Shown: positions 12,401 through 46,200 of the stretch, piece after piece
Layout: each line of letters opens with the position of its first letter
Numbering within the stretch: position 1 is the first letter of the stretch
Origin: Chionis minor
Taxonomy: Eukaryota > Chordata > Aves > Charadriiformes > Chionididae
Length of the DNA stretch: 64,000 nucleotides
Reading direction: 5' to 3'
NCBI GenBank assembly: GCA_013398295.1
Contig: VZSF01006560.1
Coordinates: 124,001 to 188,000, forward strand
The notes under the pieces: model-generated
The model's input: only the letters and a program-made list of their open reading frames with translations
The model's database searches: none
Told to the model about the DNA's origin: nothing
Translations under genes and position numbers: made by a program

Positions 12401-15400
12401 TCCCTGTAATCCTCCCACAACCTGACAAAAACTGACACCCTTTATCGCTTGTGCGAAATTAAAAAGCCCGTCGTTTATATGAGTTTCTAAAGCAATGCCT
12501 CCATGTTTTCAAGCAACCAAAGCATGTAGCATGGCTATTCTGAACATGCTCACTGGGCAGCTGAACTGTCTCTCTCTTGCTGGAGAAAATCACAATAGCT
12601 TCCATTAGCCAGTTCAACAGAAGACAGCCCTGGGTGGCACATAGTCAGGGAAGACAAGACAGTTCCACTGAGTGCAACCAAAACACCTTGGCAGCAGGTG
12701 GACTTCCCATTTATGAAACCGTAAATATAATTCTGAAGTGTCCAAGTGCCACTAGAGAGGTACTTTCTCCTGTGAATGAATTTACTTCAAGTTCACAGCA
12801 CCAAATTTGTTTTACAAACGCATGCATAATTTTTTTTCCATAGATCCTTCCATAATTAAAGAATTAGTGAGAAGTGATTTCATGACTTTGTAAACCTCCA
12901 CGACTGCCAAGAGCACTATGGGCCTGGTAACTTTATACTACTGCAAACAGGTACATAATTGTGCAAGCTGAGACCACCTTCACTAAAGGGAAAAGACACG
13001 TAGTCTCAGAATCCTCTAAATTACGCCTCATGGCCAAACACATGGCAAGTGCAGATACAAGTTGTAACATTCACGTATGTTTACAGACATTATGGTGGCA
13101 TTTCAATGGAACAGACAGACAACAGCAAGTATTATCAATAAGAAGTAAATGTTTTTACAATATCAGTGCTATGCTAACCCCATAGTTTTTATTAAATGTT
13201 CTTGAGCTTTTTCAGGGTGAAGAAGGGAATGTACATATCAGAAAGTAGAGCTCGTTCTTTCAAAGTTTAACCTTGTTAAAAGAGAATATTTCTATGTGAA
13301 GAAGACACAAAAATGTGAGGCTAAGTATTAAACCTTGGTGAAACTACTAGTGACATGTAAAAGGAACCTTATTTTTTAGAACCCCTTTGATTTACTTGTA
13401 TCAGGTATCAGCTGTGGAGAGAGGAGCAAAATACTAACTGCTGACTCAGTGATGCAGGTGAGACACATTAGGTACCAATTTCTTATAAATATGGAGAGAA
13501 AGACTCTTGGAAGAAAATAGTGATATGTGGGGGTTTGTGGTGTGCTAAGGTATTTGTCTAAGAATTACATTGCTGGTGTAGGAGCACATGCAAGAAAAAT
13601 GATACCTAAATTATTAATGAGGTGTTATGTTAAATGCGTTGGTTTAGAAGATTTTTCTCAGCTTGAAGTTTCTGTTTGGAGCTAGATGGATATTTAATAA
13701 GTTGTTCCCTTAGAAGCTTTACATTTTGAAATGTTGATGAGTTTTTGCTAGCCACTTTGTATGTAGTTAGTGCCTAATTTTGTCATCAGTGGTGATGGAG
13801 ACCTTGCTTTGTCTCAGAAGATTAAAGCTTAGAAATGTCTTTTTGGGAGACTGGTAATCATTGAGAGTCTGTGGGTTGTAGACTTTTTTCTTTAAAACAT
13901 AAAGAAATGCATTAATTCCTTCAGGTCTTTTATTTTTGATTCAATAATACTTGTGTTACAGAAATGAGACTATGAAACCTCCCTGAAACATAAATTCGTT
14001 GTATGTGTGTCCAAACAGCTTCTACCAGCTCTAAATGAAAGATCTTGACTCCCTGCATAAAAGGAAGCAAAGCCAATGCTCTAACATTAGTTCAAGAAAC
14101 AAAAGCCTCTTAACTTGTGAACTTCTCAGTAGTGTCCTATGTAATGCAGTGTGCTATTTAATTTCAAATTTGATCAAGACCACAACAGCGTTTGTATTGA
14201 TGGTTGTTCAGCTTTGGGTTTTTGTCTAGGCATGCTCAGCTGCCTCAAACTTTAAACTTTCTCATATGTAGCAGTGGAGAGAGAAAGAAACAGAACTGTG
14301 AAACTACTTTCAAAGATCCACGCATAACTGATCTATGTAATAAGTTACTAGGTTTCTGTTAAGAAAAAAGAGGGTGTTTTTGGTTTCTGCTGTCTATCTT
14401 GTAACTGCCTAACCATTCATATACCATGACTGTTTATACATAAATTTAAATGACAGTTAAACCAAACTGCCCTGCCCAAATTCCTTAATTCAGTTTAGTC
14501 TCCTTGTTTTCTTTTTGCAGTCTTCTCTTATTGCCATGAAATGCATGCCCCCTGCCTTTGGGTGAGGGGGGTGGCAGGAACAAGCATTACTAGACTTGAA
14601 TCCTGCCACTGAATGAACTACCATTTCCGTTTTGTTTTCTTTTCAGAGAAAAAACCTCACTTGCCTACTATCCCCATGGGGTCTACATTTTTTAGATGCT
14701 GCTGTTGATATACCTAAAATCAACACTGATTGCCAAGAAGAGCGTCTGTCCCTGTTTTGCACAGCTGTTAGCAACTATGTTCAGCACCAGTTCTTCTCCT
14801 TTGGCAACCCAGCTTAAATTCAGTCTATCCTGCATGCATTCCTGACACATTGTTTTCCTGCTGTGTGCTGCCTTCTCCTGCCTTTTTTTTTTTTTTTTGT
14901 CTGTACTGAAAGAATCTTAAAGGAATGTAATGTGCTGGGCAGATTGTATGAGGTATTAGCCAATAGATGTTCCTGCTGCCTCTGCTGTAGGTAGCAGTGA
15001 TGATTGAGAAGTTAGCTGAGGGATGAAGAGAAACAAGACTTGGACAGAGCAGTGATTTGATCTTGTAGTCATGAAAATTGCTTCTAATATGCAAGAGGAA
15101 AAGCTAAACAGGAACATTTCCTGAAGCCATTTCACAGTTGGGGTAAATAACAGTAACATCAGACTAAATGTGAATGCTACTGAGTGCATTTGCTGTATGA
15201 TTCTTCAAGAGAGATGATCTCAGTGCTGCCTTGTACATGTGGGTTTTTCTAATAGCTTCTCTGTGACTCGCTCTGCCCGTTCTGCAAAGGCAAGCTAAAA
15301 ATTTATTTTGTTACTTCATATTTTACCACAGAGTCGTGTGGATTATTCTGGGCTGATTACACCAGTAATTGACTCTTTGCACGTTGGCCTTCACAGAAAA

Positions 15401-15900
15401 TAAACCACAAATAGTCTGCTCAGTAATAAATGGGCTTTGTTACTCAACTTCTTGGTGTCTGCATGAAGTGTGCCTCCAAGGTGTTTAGTAAATTGTGATT
15501 TCTACTGGGATCAATCCAAATGCGCTGATTAAAACACAGACCCACAAAATGCTGCAAATACACTTTGGCAAAGGCAGCTAGCAGGACTCTTGGGGCCAGG
15601 CTAAAGTCTCTGCAGATAATGTATCGCTACGCTACGTCAGTGCATAGAGAACTGCGGGTTGGGGTCTAATTTTTGTTAAGTTACATTCCTCTCTATATGC
15701 TTGCAAAGGTACCCAGAGTCTCACTGCAGCCTGTGAGCTGTTTTAATCCATGCGACCTCAGGGGTACGCTGCCACACAGGTGTGGTGGTGGTTGTTGGGC
15801 CAGAACTCCTTACCCATCTTTCAGCATTTCCCCTCTTCCTTCTCTTTCAAAATACTCAATTTACATCCCTGTACCTCTGCTGGCATTTAATGCTCTCGAG
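3493..15900. other. Intergenic stretch, no supported gene
   Basis: About 12.4 kb of AT-rich sequence between the Kazal gene and the FBXO38 promoter. I looked on both strands for further Kazal signatures (CGSDG-type cores) and found none. Open frames of 60-130 codons occur but show no domain, no homology I recognise and no convincing splice context. A 16-T run lies at 14883-14898. No interspersed repeat could be named with confidence. Confidence 0.6.
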
Positions 15901-15939
15901 GGTCTGATGTGGCGATCTCTGCCCTGTCACTGGGCCTGG

Positions 15940-16660
15940 GGACACACGTCCCGCCAGCTGCCTCCGGCCAGGGCTGTCGGGTGCCGGCTGGCCGCCCCGG
16001 GAGCCCCTCCGTGGGCTGCGGCGGGCCGGCCGCCGCTGCACGGTAGCCACCACCAACATGGCGGCCCCCTCGGAGACGCCCTGACGACGGCAGACGCGAC
16101 GCCGCACTCAAGATGTCGGCGACAAAGCCCCGCCCCTCGCCGGCCCCAAGATGGCGGCGGGGCGGGGCGCCCCGGCGCCGGAAGCGGGACCGGAAGCGCG
16201 GCGGCGCTGGCGGAAGGGGACGCGCCGGAAGCGGCTGCCGGGCTTAACCCTCCCCCCGCGGCCACAATAACAGGGCGGCGCTGAGGGGCAGGTAAGGAGC
16301 CACGGGCCAGCGGTGCTCGGCGGGTCGGAGGCTGCCGCCCCCTATGTCTTCTCGCGGCGGGTGGGCCTGTGTGCGGCGGAGCGGTGCCGCTGTCCCCCTT
16401 CGCCGGCCGGGGCTGTCGTTGCCCAGCCCCGGGGACTCGGGGCGGCCCGGCCTGGGGCCGGTGAGGGCCGTTCCCCGGTGTGACAGGCCCTGAGGAAAAC
16501 TGCTGTCCTTCCCGCTGCTGCGGGGAAAAGGGGCGGGCCCCGAGGCGCCGCGTCGGGGGCGGTTGCCGGCTCCCCCCTACCCCTGTCCCTTCGCTGAGGG
16601 AACGGCGGCGTTTGGGCTGGCTGCAGGGAAGAGGGCTGTGGGGAAACCTGCTTTTATATC
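15940..16660 (+). promoter_or_regulatory. FBXO38: CpG-island promoter of FBXO38
   Basis: A GC- and CpG-dense island of about 0.7 kb surrounds the first exon, with no TATA box visible. Sites seen: YY1-type AACATGGCGGC (16055-16065) and AAGATGGCGGC (16148-16158), a GC box GGGGCGGGGC (16159-16168), and three ETS/GABP-type CCGGAAGC motifs (16178-16185, 16190-16197, 16225-16232). This combination is typical of broadly expressed genes. The exact start site cannot be read from sequence. Confidence 0.88.
16200..16291 (+). other. FBXO38: FBXO38 exon 1 (5' UTR; left edge approximate)
   Basis: Non-coding first exon in the CpG island. The right edge is a strong donor, GGGGCAG|GTAAGG, after 16291. The left edge is a guess placed within the ETS-motif cluster. 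The next exon carries the start codon. Confidence 0.7.
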
Positions 16661-18913
16661 GCTTATCCAAGCAAAAATAAACGTGGTTTGGTTTTTTTTT
16701 TCCTTTTTTCTTCTCCCCATAAAGACACACCCCTCTTAAATGAGCGCTCGCCAGACTATCTGTAGCTGTTCTCTGCGTTTTTCTCTAAAATGGTCGTTTC
16801 TGTGGGATGGTGTGGGTCTCACCGTGGCTTTTTAAGTATTTTAAGTTCAATGTAGTAGTTACTAGTCGAGAAGATAATGCATTGCTGTTTTATACAAGGA
16901 CTGTCTTGAATTGAGTTGTGAAGAGCACAACTCTGTTTTGTCAGCCTTGTTAAATATCTGAAGGGGTTGGGTTTTTTTGAAAATGGGGTCAACTTCTTAA
17001 TGTAGACTGAGGTGTTAAAGCTGCACGCATTAGCTTAAAAATAGTATCAAGAGGAGGATGTATTTTGCAGAAACTGCTGTCTCGTGAGAGACTAGCTGAT
17101 TTTTTTCCCCCTTTACTTAATGGCAGGAGCCAAACCACAGCCCGAACTCAGAGGGCAGGTTGTGCGCATTGTGTTTAAATCTTACAGGATTCTTTCAGGC
17201 TTTTTCCCTATATGTCGGTCTTTCTGTGAATGCCTTCCTTTTCTCTGACCTTATATCACAGTCCTTTTAATGCTGTCCTTTAAATACTGCTGTATTATAC
17301 CGCATCGCGTGCCTGCATCTATCTAGAATTTTTCTATATTGTATCCTGCCCTCTGTTCAAATTGAGTGATCAGGTGGCATTGACTGGGAGGCCATGTATT
17401 ACTTGTTTTCATTGGAGTCCAGTCTCATAAATAGTCAATTTTGGGCTTCATGAAGTTGAACAACATTATAATGCAGTGTTACAAACATACCAAAACCTTT
17501 CCAATGTGCACCAAAAAAGAAGGGTAGTATGTGTACACTCGGCAAACCCAGTGTCTTTAGCTTTGGCTCCGGAACTCCCAGCCAATCCAAAGGAGTAGAG
17601 CTACGTTTCATGCTATTCACTGGCAGAAGGTGCTAATTTAGTTATTTTAGTATCACCATTTTAGATAAAATTAATTATGACAACATACAGTTGTTAATTT
17701 AAAATGCATACAAAAATGTGTGAAAGCACATGCTTTTCAATAATTAGATTGCAGTGAGGATATCAATATTCCTGATTTTGTGCCAGCATATGAATCATTT
17801 GTTAAAGGGAAGGCAAATTTTTTTTTTCATTTCTGTGAGATACTTTGTTTTTCTTCTAAGTTGCCACTTCCACATAATGTGAAGCAAGGGCTGTGATATG
17901 TTTACATCACAGTGGATGCCGTAACAGGCGCATCTTTGATAAGGTTTCCGAAATCTGTCTTTTTTTAAATTTGTTTCTCCTCATCCACTGAATTTTGTTA
18001 TTCAACCTGTTAAACAGGTTTATTGAGTTAATGATGCTTTACCCTACTTACCAGAAAGCATTCCTCAGCTAAATAGCAGTAGTGAAGACATTTCTCATGC
18101 TGTTTGTCTGCGTGAGGTGTTAACTCAGTTATTCTAATGCTAACATGAAGTTCATATTTATTTTAGTTACTTCTTGTAACCAATTTGTATGTTTTTAAAT
18201 CAAACATATATTATTGTTATTTCAGTCCTTCTGTGCCTGTACGTGTGCTGCAGGAACAGTGTAGACACAAACATGTTAATTCAGTAAAGGCAAAGAGGAG
18301 AGGATATCCTGCACATTGCTGCTGAGGCAAGGTCTTTCAATTTTTCTGGGGCTTTGATCTTTAACTAAGCAACCTCAGTATTTTATTTGGTATTCTAACC
18401 TAGTTTGAGGCCCTTTAATAGGGCATTTTTGGTGAATGATCAGTAGCAGCCTGTTTTTTCTAAAAGGAAATATATTCTTTTTCCTGATAGACAGAGGCTC
18501 TGGGCTTTCTTTTTCAATGGAACATGTCGAGTTGGTATTTGTGTGGTAACCTCTGTATTCTCCACACAGCTTTCCTGTGATTTGTCTTGATCAACTAGTG
18601 TGTGGATGATATCTCTGGAGACATTTTACTCAAGCAAAAGAATTGATCTCTTACTAAACCTGTGGTGGTTTTCCTCTTTGTCAGTTTCCCTTTGCTAAAG
18701 GGACTTTATAGTTGATCTAATAAGCATCAGGTTATGTCTGAGACCTTGTGTACGAGGCAAACTGTAACTTGTTAGAAGAATTTTGCTGTTTCTTAGTTAA
18801 CTGAATTCAGCTGTACTGGAACTTGTCTTTATTGGCAGATTTTGGTGGGTTTTTTGGTAAATGAAGCTTAACTGGTGTGTCCTCCTGTACTCTCTGTTCC
18901 TTTTCTCTTTCAG
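16292..18913 (+). other. FBXO38: FBXO38 intron 1
   Basis: 2.6-kb first intron. The CpG-rich part ends near 16660, after which it is AT-rich. It holds a short palindrome, AACCTGTT-A-AACAGGTT, at 18004-18020. No exon or named repeat seen. Confidence 0.7.
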
Positions 18914-18971
18914 TTGCACTGAATTTGCATAACACTCTGAACATTTCCTTTAATCAGAAATCGTGTCAAAT

Positions 18972-39898
<20,927 letters not shown>

Positions 39899-40998
39899 GG
39901 GGATAGCCTCCCTGACCTGTCATCTCTTCCTAAACTCTGATTGACGCTGCTGGCCAAGAAAGCAGGTGGATTCTTTCTGAATGCAAAGCATTTTCTTGAA
40001 ACACATACTTCGCAGTTGCTCTCACACAGTTTGGAAAAGAGTATGTAGTAAATGTATAATGAAAAGTAAAAATTGTATACTAAGATTTGTACATAGAGGA
40101 AACAAAAGAAAAACTTCCTAATACTGAGACTTTATTTCATATGTTTATACAATTTAATTTAAATTCCATTTTAATGAAGGCCAATAATTAGGAACAGGGA
40201 AGCATATTTGAATCTTTCAGCCCATACAATTCATAGCAGTATTTTTTTTTTCTTATAAACAAAATCCCATTTGCGGTGTTCAAAAAGAGTCATCAGAGTC
40301 TCTTTTTAATCTGTGCCTTTTTCTTGAGCATTTAAGAGTCCAGTCTGAGTAAACCTGTTGAGCACAATCTTTGTGTCTTGCGTGTATTTTTCAAAGAGAG
40401 AGAATTACGTTACAGCTGCTGCAAAGAAGGCCAAAAGCAGGAAAAAAAGTAGCAAAGTTGGTGATCTGTGGTAGTTTCTAGAATTCATTAAAAACATTTT
40501 TTGCGAAAGAAAAAACCCCACATTTAGCACCTTGGAAACAGAAGATACGTTCTAAAGTGTTTTGTACCATTAGATTTCCTTCTATTAGTGTATTTGACTC
40601 TGTAATACAAAAAATAAGTTGTTAATTGTTGGTTTCATTCTCTTTAACATAAACCTACACATACTAACTGGCTGAAACGTGAATTTTCCCTTAAGACAGG
40701 CAGGAAAAGGGATGTGTAATTGCTTAGTTATAGCTGTGTCAGTACAGGATCCATCTGACTCAAACAGTGAGCTTTCAGGCTGATTCATGCTAACTCATGA
40801 ACACAGATTTTCTGTACAGTCAGTAAATGCTGCTGCTCTTTGTCTTTGAATACTTGTTTTTATTGTATATAGAACATCCCTCTGGTTCCCACAGTATCTG
40901 TAGGTATTTTGTGTACATGTCCAGAACTCGCTGCAAGTCTGGTATTCAGGTATAAAAATGCACAAGTTAGTATTAAACTAGCTGGCTGTGTGGTGTTA

Positions 40999-41022
40999 GT
41001 AACATGCCCTGTGGCATGTTAC
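40999..41022. repeat. Perfect 10-bp stem-loop in the FBXO38 3' UTR
   Basis: GTAACATGCC (40999-41008), loop CTGT, GGCATGTTAC (41013-41022). Two CATG cores 12 nt apart also give it a loose resemblance to a p53-type double half-site. Confidence 0.93.
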
Positions 41023-42119
41023 ACCCTGTGGGTGTGGGAGACCCCTTAAAGGCTAATTCGCTGTGCTGTGAAACAGTGGCTGCATGCATACACAGCTGTG
41101 ACCGCACAAATGCACCTTTAGATGTGCCATATCATCAACTATGGCCTGATCTATTGTTCACACTTTTTTAAAGTTGCAGAATTACCAGCCTAACAAATGA
41201 CTTACTGTGGTAAACGCTGTAGAGCAAATTAGTTTATACCGTTATACATTTTTACACATTACTGTTAATGATTTTAATGCTTTGATCTTTGGTATAAATG
41301 TGACTAATGGGGGTTTCTATGACATTAGCTCTGTGGAATTGAAGAGGTGAAACTGTTCAACACAGCAAAGCCAGTGTTGGTTTTCTCTGCATCTGTCCCT
41401 CTGGAAATTCTTGAGGTAACGTGGAACTGGAAATACATTAGATAAGAGGAAGAGAATGGTGCCTAATGGAAGCAGCAAGCGATTTGGTACGGTAGCATTT
41501 TCTCACACGTGCTGTCTCATCTCTAACTGGAGGTGGAGTGCTAAATACCAGATAATGATGTGAATGCTGTTAAATTTGCTTTAATGCAGGATCAAAGTTA
41601 ATGGTTTAGTTGTAACAAATATATTTAACTATAGATAATATATTCAGTGATACTCAGACAAAACATAATTGTGACCCTTCCTAGAAGTGTTTCAGGTAAC
41701 CTGAGTCATCGATTCAGTCATGTTGACCATTTTAATACAGCATGTACAGGAAAATGTTACTGTGTTTCTGGAGTATTGCACCAGATTCTCCACCTGGTAT
41801 CTCTAAGTTTAGCCTTTTGAAGAAGTATTTATACAAATAATGTACTTATTTATATCCAGTATTTCTTTCTGTAAGCGGTGCAAACTTGCAGTAGTTTTAA
41901 CCTCTTAAACATTACACCCATTTTACACATACTGGTAATGTAGTGACTAAATTCATTGTGTCCATCTCATGGGAGCTCTGGGTGAGGGAGATCGTGTTGA
42001 GATTGTGCCTGGGATCTGGCCGGGGAACCTGCTGTCTTCACTGAGGTCAGTGTCTGAAATTGAGGAAAGGAGCAAAGCAGACGAAAAGAATTATTTTCCT
42101 ACTCAACTGTCATTAGTTG

Positions 42120-42125
42120 AATAAA
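42120..42125 (+). terminator. FBXO38: Candidate AATAAA poly(A) signal of FBXO38
   Basis: AATAAA within GTTGAATAAATAATTATT, 2.2 kb after the stop and 0.6 kb before the next CpG island, so it would close the gene before that island. Confidence 0.3.
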
Positions 42126-42749
42126 TAATTATTACTAGAACGTGAACGGGTATAGTTCGTGTCGGCAGGAGCTGCTGTACAAACCGTAATTTGCCTGCCA
42201 GTCTCTGGCTTCAGTGACGTTCTGCTGGTGCTGGGCACACGCTCACTCAGCACTGCATCGGCTCCCGCTGAAAAGCTGTCCCAGTTCTCAAAATGTTTTG
42301 GTTTGTTTTCCACCATGAAGAACAAAAAGTTGCGGTTGTCATTTGGATTTCTGATTTCCTCTCGTGTGGATCCTTGAGTCACTGCACTAGGGGCTGCGTG
42401 TTTATATTGAAGGCTGCTCTGACGTAAGCCCAGATGTGCTGGTGGGCTGTGCAGTTGGCAGGAGTGGGTTCTTTTGCAAGTTATTTTTCATTTTGTCAGC
42501 TGAAGAGGGTTAATTAACTACATCAAACAACGTATCTGCAAGAGCGAGGGAACTGAAACCAGGTAATGAGCGTGAACTTGATTCGTAGACCTTTCATTCA
42601 CCCGCTGCGTGATCTCTGAGTTTTTCACATCGCACTCAGTTTTTCCCCGTGAGGGGTTATGTCTCTTTCGCAGGACCTGGAAGGTCACCAGTCTTCGTCT
42701 CCCAGCTCTCCAAGCTGCATTTTTAAGACGGTTTGTTCGTCCAGTCCAG

Positions 42750-43130
42750 CTGGAAGGCGCAGGTTGGTTTCAGGCTGCCCTGCTGGCCTGGCTTTGGGGC
42801 CGGGGCCGGGGACGCCGCTCTGTCGCGGCGGGTCGGCTCGGCCGGGCTCGGGGCTGTCGACGACCGGCGCCACGCGCGGCTCCGGCGGGCGGCGCTGCCC
42901 GACAAGGCTCCCGGCGGCGGGCTCCGCCGCAGCGGCTCGCTTCCCACGCCCCTCTTCCTCCTCCTCCTTCGCCGCCGCCGCCTCCCCGGGCCGCGGGAGG
43001 AGCTGGCAGGGAACGGAGCGTCCCCGTTGGGCGCCCGGAGGGCTGGGGTAGCGCTGCGCGGTGTAAAGTGGCTTTGTCACCCCAACTGGTCTGTGCGGAA
43101 CCGAGCCCCAGCTGAAACCGGTGTCTCGGG
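42750..43130. promoter_or_regulatory. Orphan CpG island downstream of FBXO38
   Basis: About 0.4 kb of dense CpG (for example GGGGCCGGGGCCGGGGAC near 42797) in otherwise AT-rich DNA. Open frames on both strands here are long only because GC-rich DNA lacks stop codons. A possible donor CAG|GTAACT follows 43203 on the + strand. No gene can be assigned. It could be the promoter of an unannotated transcript or an alternative promoter of a neighbour. Confidence 0.7.
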
Positions 43131-43203
43131 GGGCAGGTTCACACGCAAAGGCTGTTTGAGGAGCACTTTGGGTATAAAGCGCTATCTCTTGTCAGAGCTG
43201 CAG

Positions 43204-46200
43204 GTAACTTGATGAAATTCTAGTGTAAGTTTTTTGACCGCTTAGGGGAAGCTGAGGCTCGGAATGAAATCGTTTACGGTCAAGAATCATTCTCTTGTTT
43301 TGCCTTAAACGGAACTGGGCTTTTTGATTTCTTTCAGAAACAATTTTCACTTCCGTGTGTGAGATGCAAATCCTTTTCGTGACATGGGTTCATAACCTCT
43401 TCTTGAGCAAAGAGCAGTTGATATAAATAAATAAATACCCTTCTATCAGAGCTCTAGGTAAACTAAGTAAAAATCAATCACTTCCTTTCCTTCTTTTGGT
43501 GCTTAAGCAACCTGATTCTGGGAGGTCACAAAAGGTACAATAGAGTATATTTAGACATTTAAAAGTGTTATGTATTGTACCATGCCAAATCTCCTGCATG
43601 ACACAGTCTCTTTTAACAATCTCTTTTAAGAGAAAAGGTGATACTTTACGTCTGTTTCATTTTCTTAAGTCCTACCTGTATCTCTAAAAAATTATATATA
43701 CCATTTGGAAAACTGTCACCACATTTATAGAAGCAGATGTAGAGATGTTAGGCTTGAGAAATGTGGTTTGCAGCTTCCGGGTTGTACAGGGATATGATCT
43801 TTTGCATCTGAGCTTCACCCCATCTTTCCGTTTTGTTTCCTCTGTTCCTAAATTGCCGTGTCAAGCCCTGGAGGGCAAGAAAGGGTTTCCATTGGTCTGC
43901 CTACTTGTTCAACTTTCCTCAGGAGGCAGCCCAGGTGCCTTCTGTCTGCAGGTGACAAGCTTCCCTCCTCACACCAACGTCCAGTCTGTCACCTCTCTTT
44001 TGGTCTCTGGCAGGAGGAGCAGGCTGCTACCACTGCAAGTAAGATGGCTGAGTGATCCTGCTCTGTTCATCTTTCTACAACAGAGAAAACTCCAGTTGGG
44101 GCTTTTAGCTTTACTGTGCTCACGTGTGGCAGCTTTGGAATGAACTAGAACTATGAAATCCATTTACAGCCCACTTAACAAACAGTGATATTTGCATCTG
44201 GATATCAAAGCAAGGTGTTTGCTGGAGTTCAAAGGCAGCTTTGCAAACATTCAATCTGGTAGGTAAGGAAAATGACAAAGGAAACTCTGATATGATTGCC
44301 TAATTTCTGTCCCCTGCTTCCTTCACGTGCTTTGCGTGCCTGTGGCTTCAGGGAAAAAATTAAACAGGAAGGATTATCTTCCTTAGGTTAGCTCTGACTT
44401 AACAGTCCTTGCTCAACAATACATTTCCTGGGTGGGTTATATCCTTGCTAGATTTATGTGCCTGTAGTGCAGATGCAGTAGTCAGAGGGGTCTCCTCTTA
44501 CAGTCCGTGAGGAGAAATAAGCGCTTCCAGGGCCTAATCTAGATGGCCAAAAGCAAGCATTGACTAGCTCTCCACTAACTGGAAAGCAAATGAGATGGCT
44601 TGTGCCACCTCACTCTTCAACACCCTTCAACTGCTTTGTGCCTCTTTTTCCCCACAGCAAGCAGGGGTAAGAGCTTTTCCTGAAAGGGGAGGTGCTCATC
44701 ACGGCTGTGAGTTGCTCAAGTGCCTGAGAAATGTCATCTATAGACAGAGAGTGCAGAAGGTAAATAGAGAAAGCACTAAGCGTGCTTGGGTTGTAGGCAC
44801 TGCAGAGAGGGGAGCACAAAGCAGCATGTCTCGGAGATGGGAGGTATGCCGGTTCTTGCTTTTTTCTCTGATTTAGGAGAAAGGCAAAATTAGCGTTTGG
44901 GTTTTGAAAAGAAAAGGATTTTGAAGGTATGTTTTTATTTGAGGGAAAGCTATAAGCAGTTGATGGAGATAGTAATTTTCCCTCTGCCTTCACTCTAGTC
45001 TCTACGCTTGTCAGCCTGTTAGAAGCAGCTGCAGACTCCTGTCCTTGCCCGTGATTCTGCTCCAAGTTATTGTTTCAAGCAATTCAAGCTTAATCCCTGG
45101 TCAGGGCGAAGACAGGGCCTTTATGTGTACACGTGTGCGCTGCATGTGATAACAGGGCAGCCAAAACTAGTGCCCTATCAACTGGAGAGTTTTCATTAGC
45201 TCATTAACAGTCATTACGTGTTGAGATGAGATACGCTTTCTTGACTGCAGACTTGCTACAGAGCAAAATCACCAGCTTTGTGTTTGCAGGGAAGAACTTC
45301 TGCTTCCTATGGTATGACATCTCCAAAGGAGTTACCTAAGCTGGAAACGTGCCATTTAGTATGAGGGCACATATGAATGCGTGGGTGTACGTTGTTTGTG
45401 ACAAGGGGTAAGGAGACATTTCAGTGTTGGGAACTACCCAACCTGAGCTGTGGGTGCTGACCTTGGTTTAGCCACTCCAGCTGTATCACACTCTTCCAAA
45501 GAAAGGTGAGGCAGGAAGATGAAACACGTTAGCAAAGCAGCACAAGAAGCGCTTATCTTTTCTGGAAGTATCACCCCAAAACCTGGCTTCATCCCAGAAG
45601 AAAACCTTTGGCTGGGAGCTTTCAGTACAATGACTCACTGTTTTGAAGTGCTTCATTTATGGAGACCCACAGCAACTCCCAGCTTTCAGGAACAGGTCAT
45701 TCTGAAGAACAGGTACCTGAGAAATGGAAGTATTTATGGTAAGGAAGGTGCTTGCACAACAGCCACTTCCAAGAATATATTCAGCATCATAACAAGATGG
45801 GCTGATAAAAAATATCATTGCTTCCACAGGACAGATGGAGCAAAAGCAGAAGCAGAGAACAGGTCAGCTTTCTCCTTCAGCAAGTATTTTGCGTGATGAT
45901 CCGCAGTTTGGATGTGGGCCTTTACAAACAGAGCCGTAAAGGACATACGAAATGCTGTGCATTGGAGGTCTGGTATAGAAGAGGGAGGTGGCAGGGTTTA
46001 TCTGCTGCATATAATTGTGCTCTGTGGATAAACTACCAAATTTGTGGCTGAACTAGAGGTCTCCAGGCACGAGTCTGAGCGTGATAGTGAGAAGGTAGTA
46101 ACAGTCCCCCTTTGGCTGCTGCTGTTTGTTTGCGGAGGGGGGCAGGGGCCATCTTTTAGGGTTTATTAGATGAGGGCCACGCTTCTGCTGTAAAAACGAG

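Larger units (their letters stand above)
39899..42125 (+). other. FBXO38: FBXO38 3' UTR (right end approximate)
   Basis: AT-rich sequence after the stop with no coding signal. Contains a Pumilio-type TGTACATA at 40088-40095 and a perfect stem-loop at 40999-41022. An AATAAA at 42120-42125 would give a 2.2-kb UTR. The true cleavage site cannot be fixed from sequence and may be earlier. Confidence 0.5.

Noticed and set aside
15927..16730. 267-codon open frame on the - strand across the FBXO38 CpG island
   Set aside because: Pro/Arg/Gly-rich translation is what GC-rich promoter DNA gives in any frame; no domain seen.
42609..43212. Overlapping 130-168-codon open frames on both strands of the orphan CpG island
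   Set aside because: Same GC-composition effect; frames overlap in several registers with low-complexity translations.
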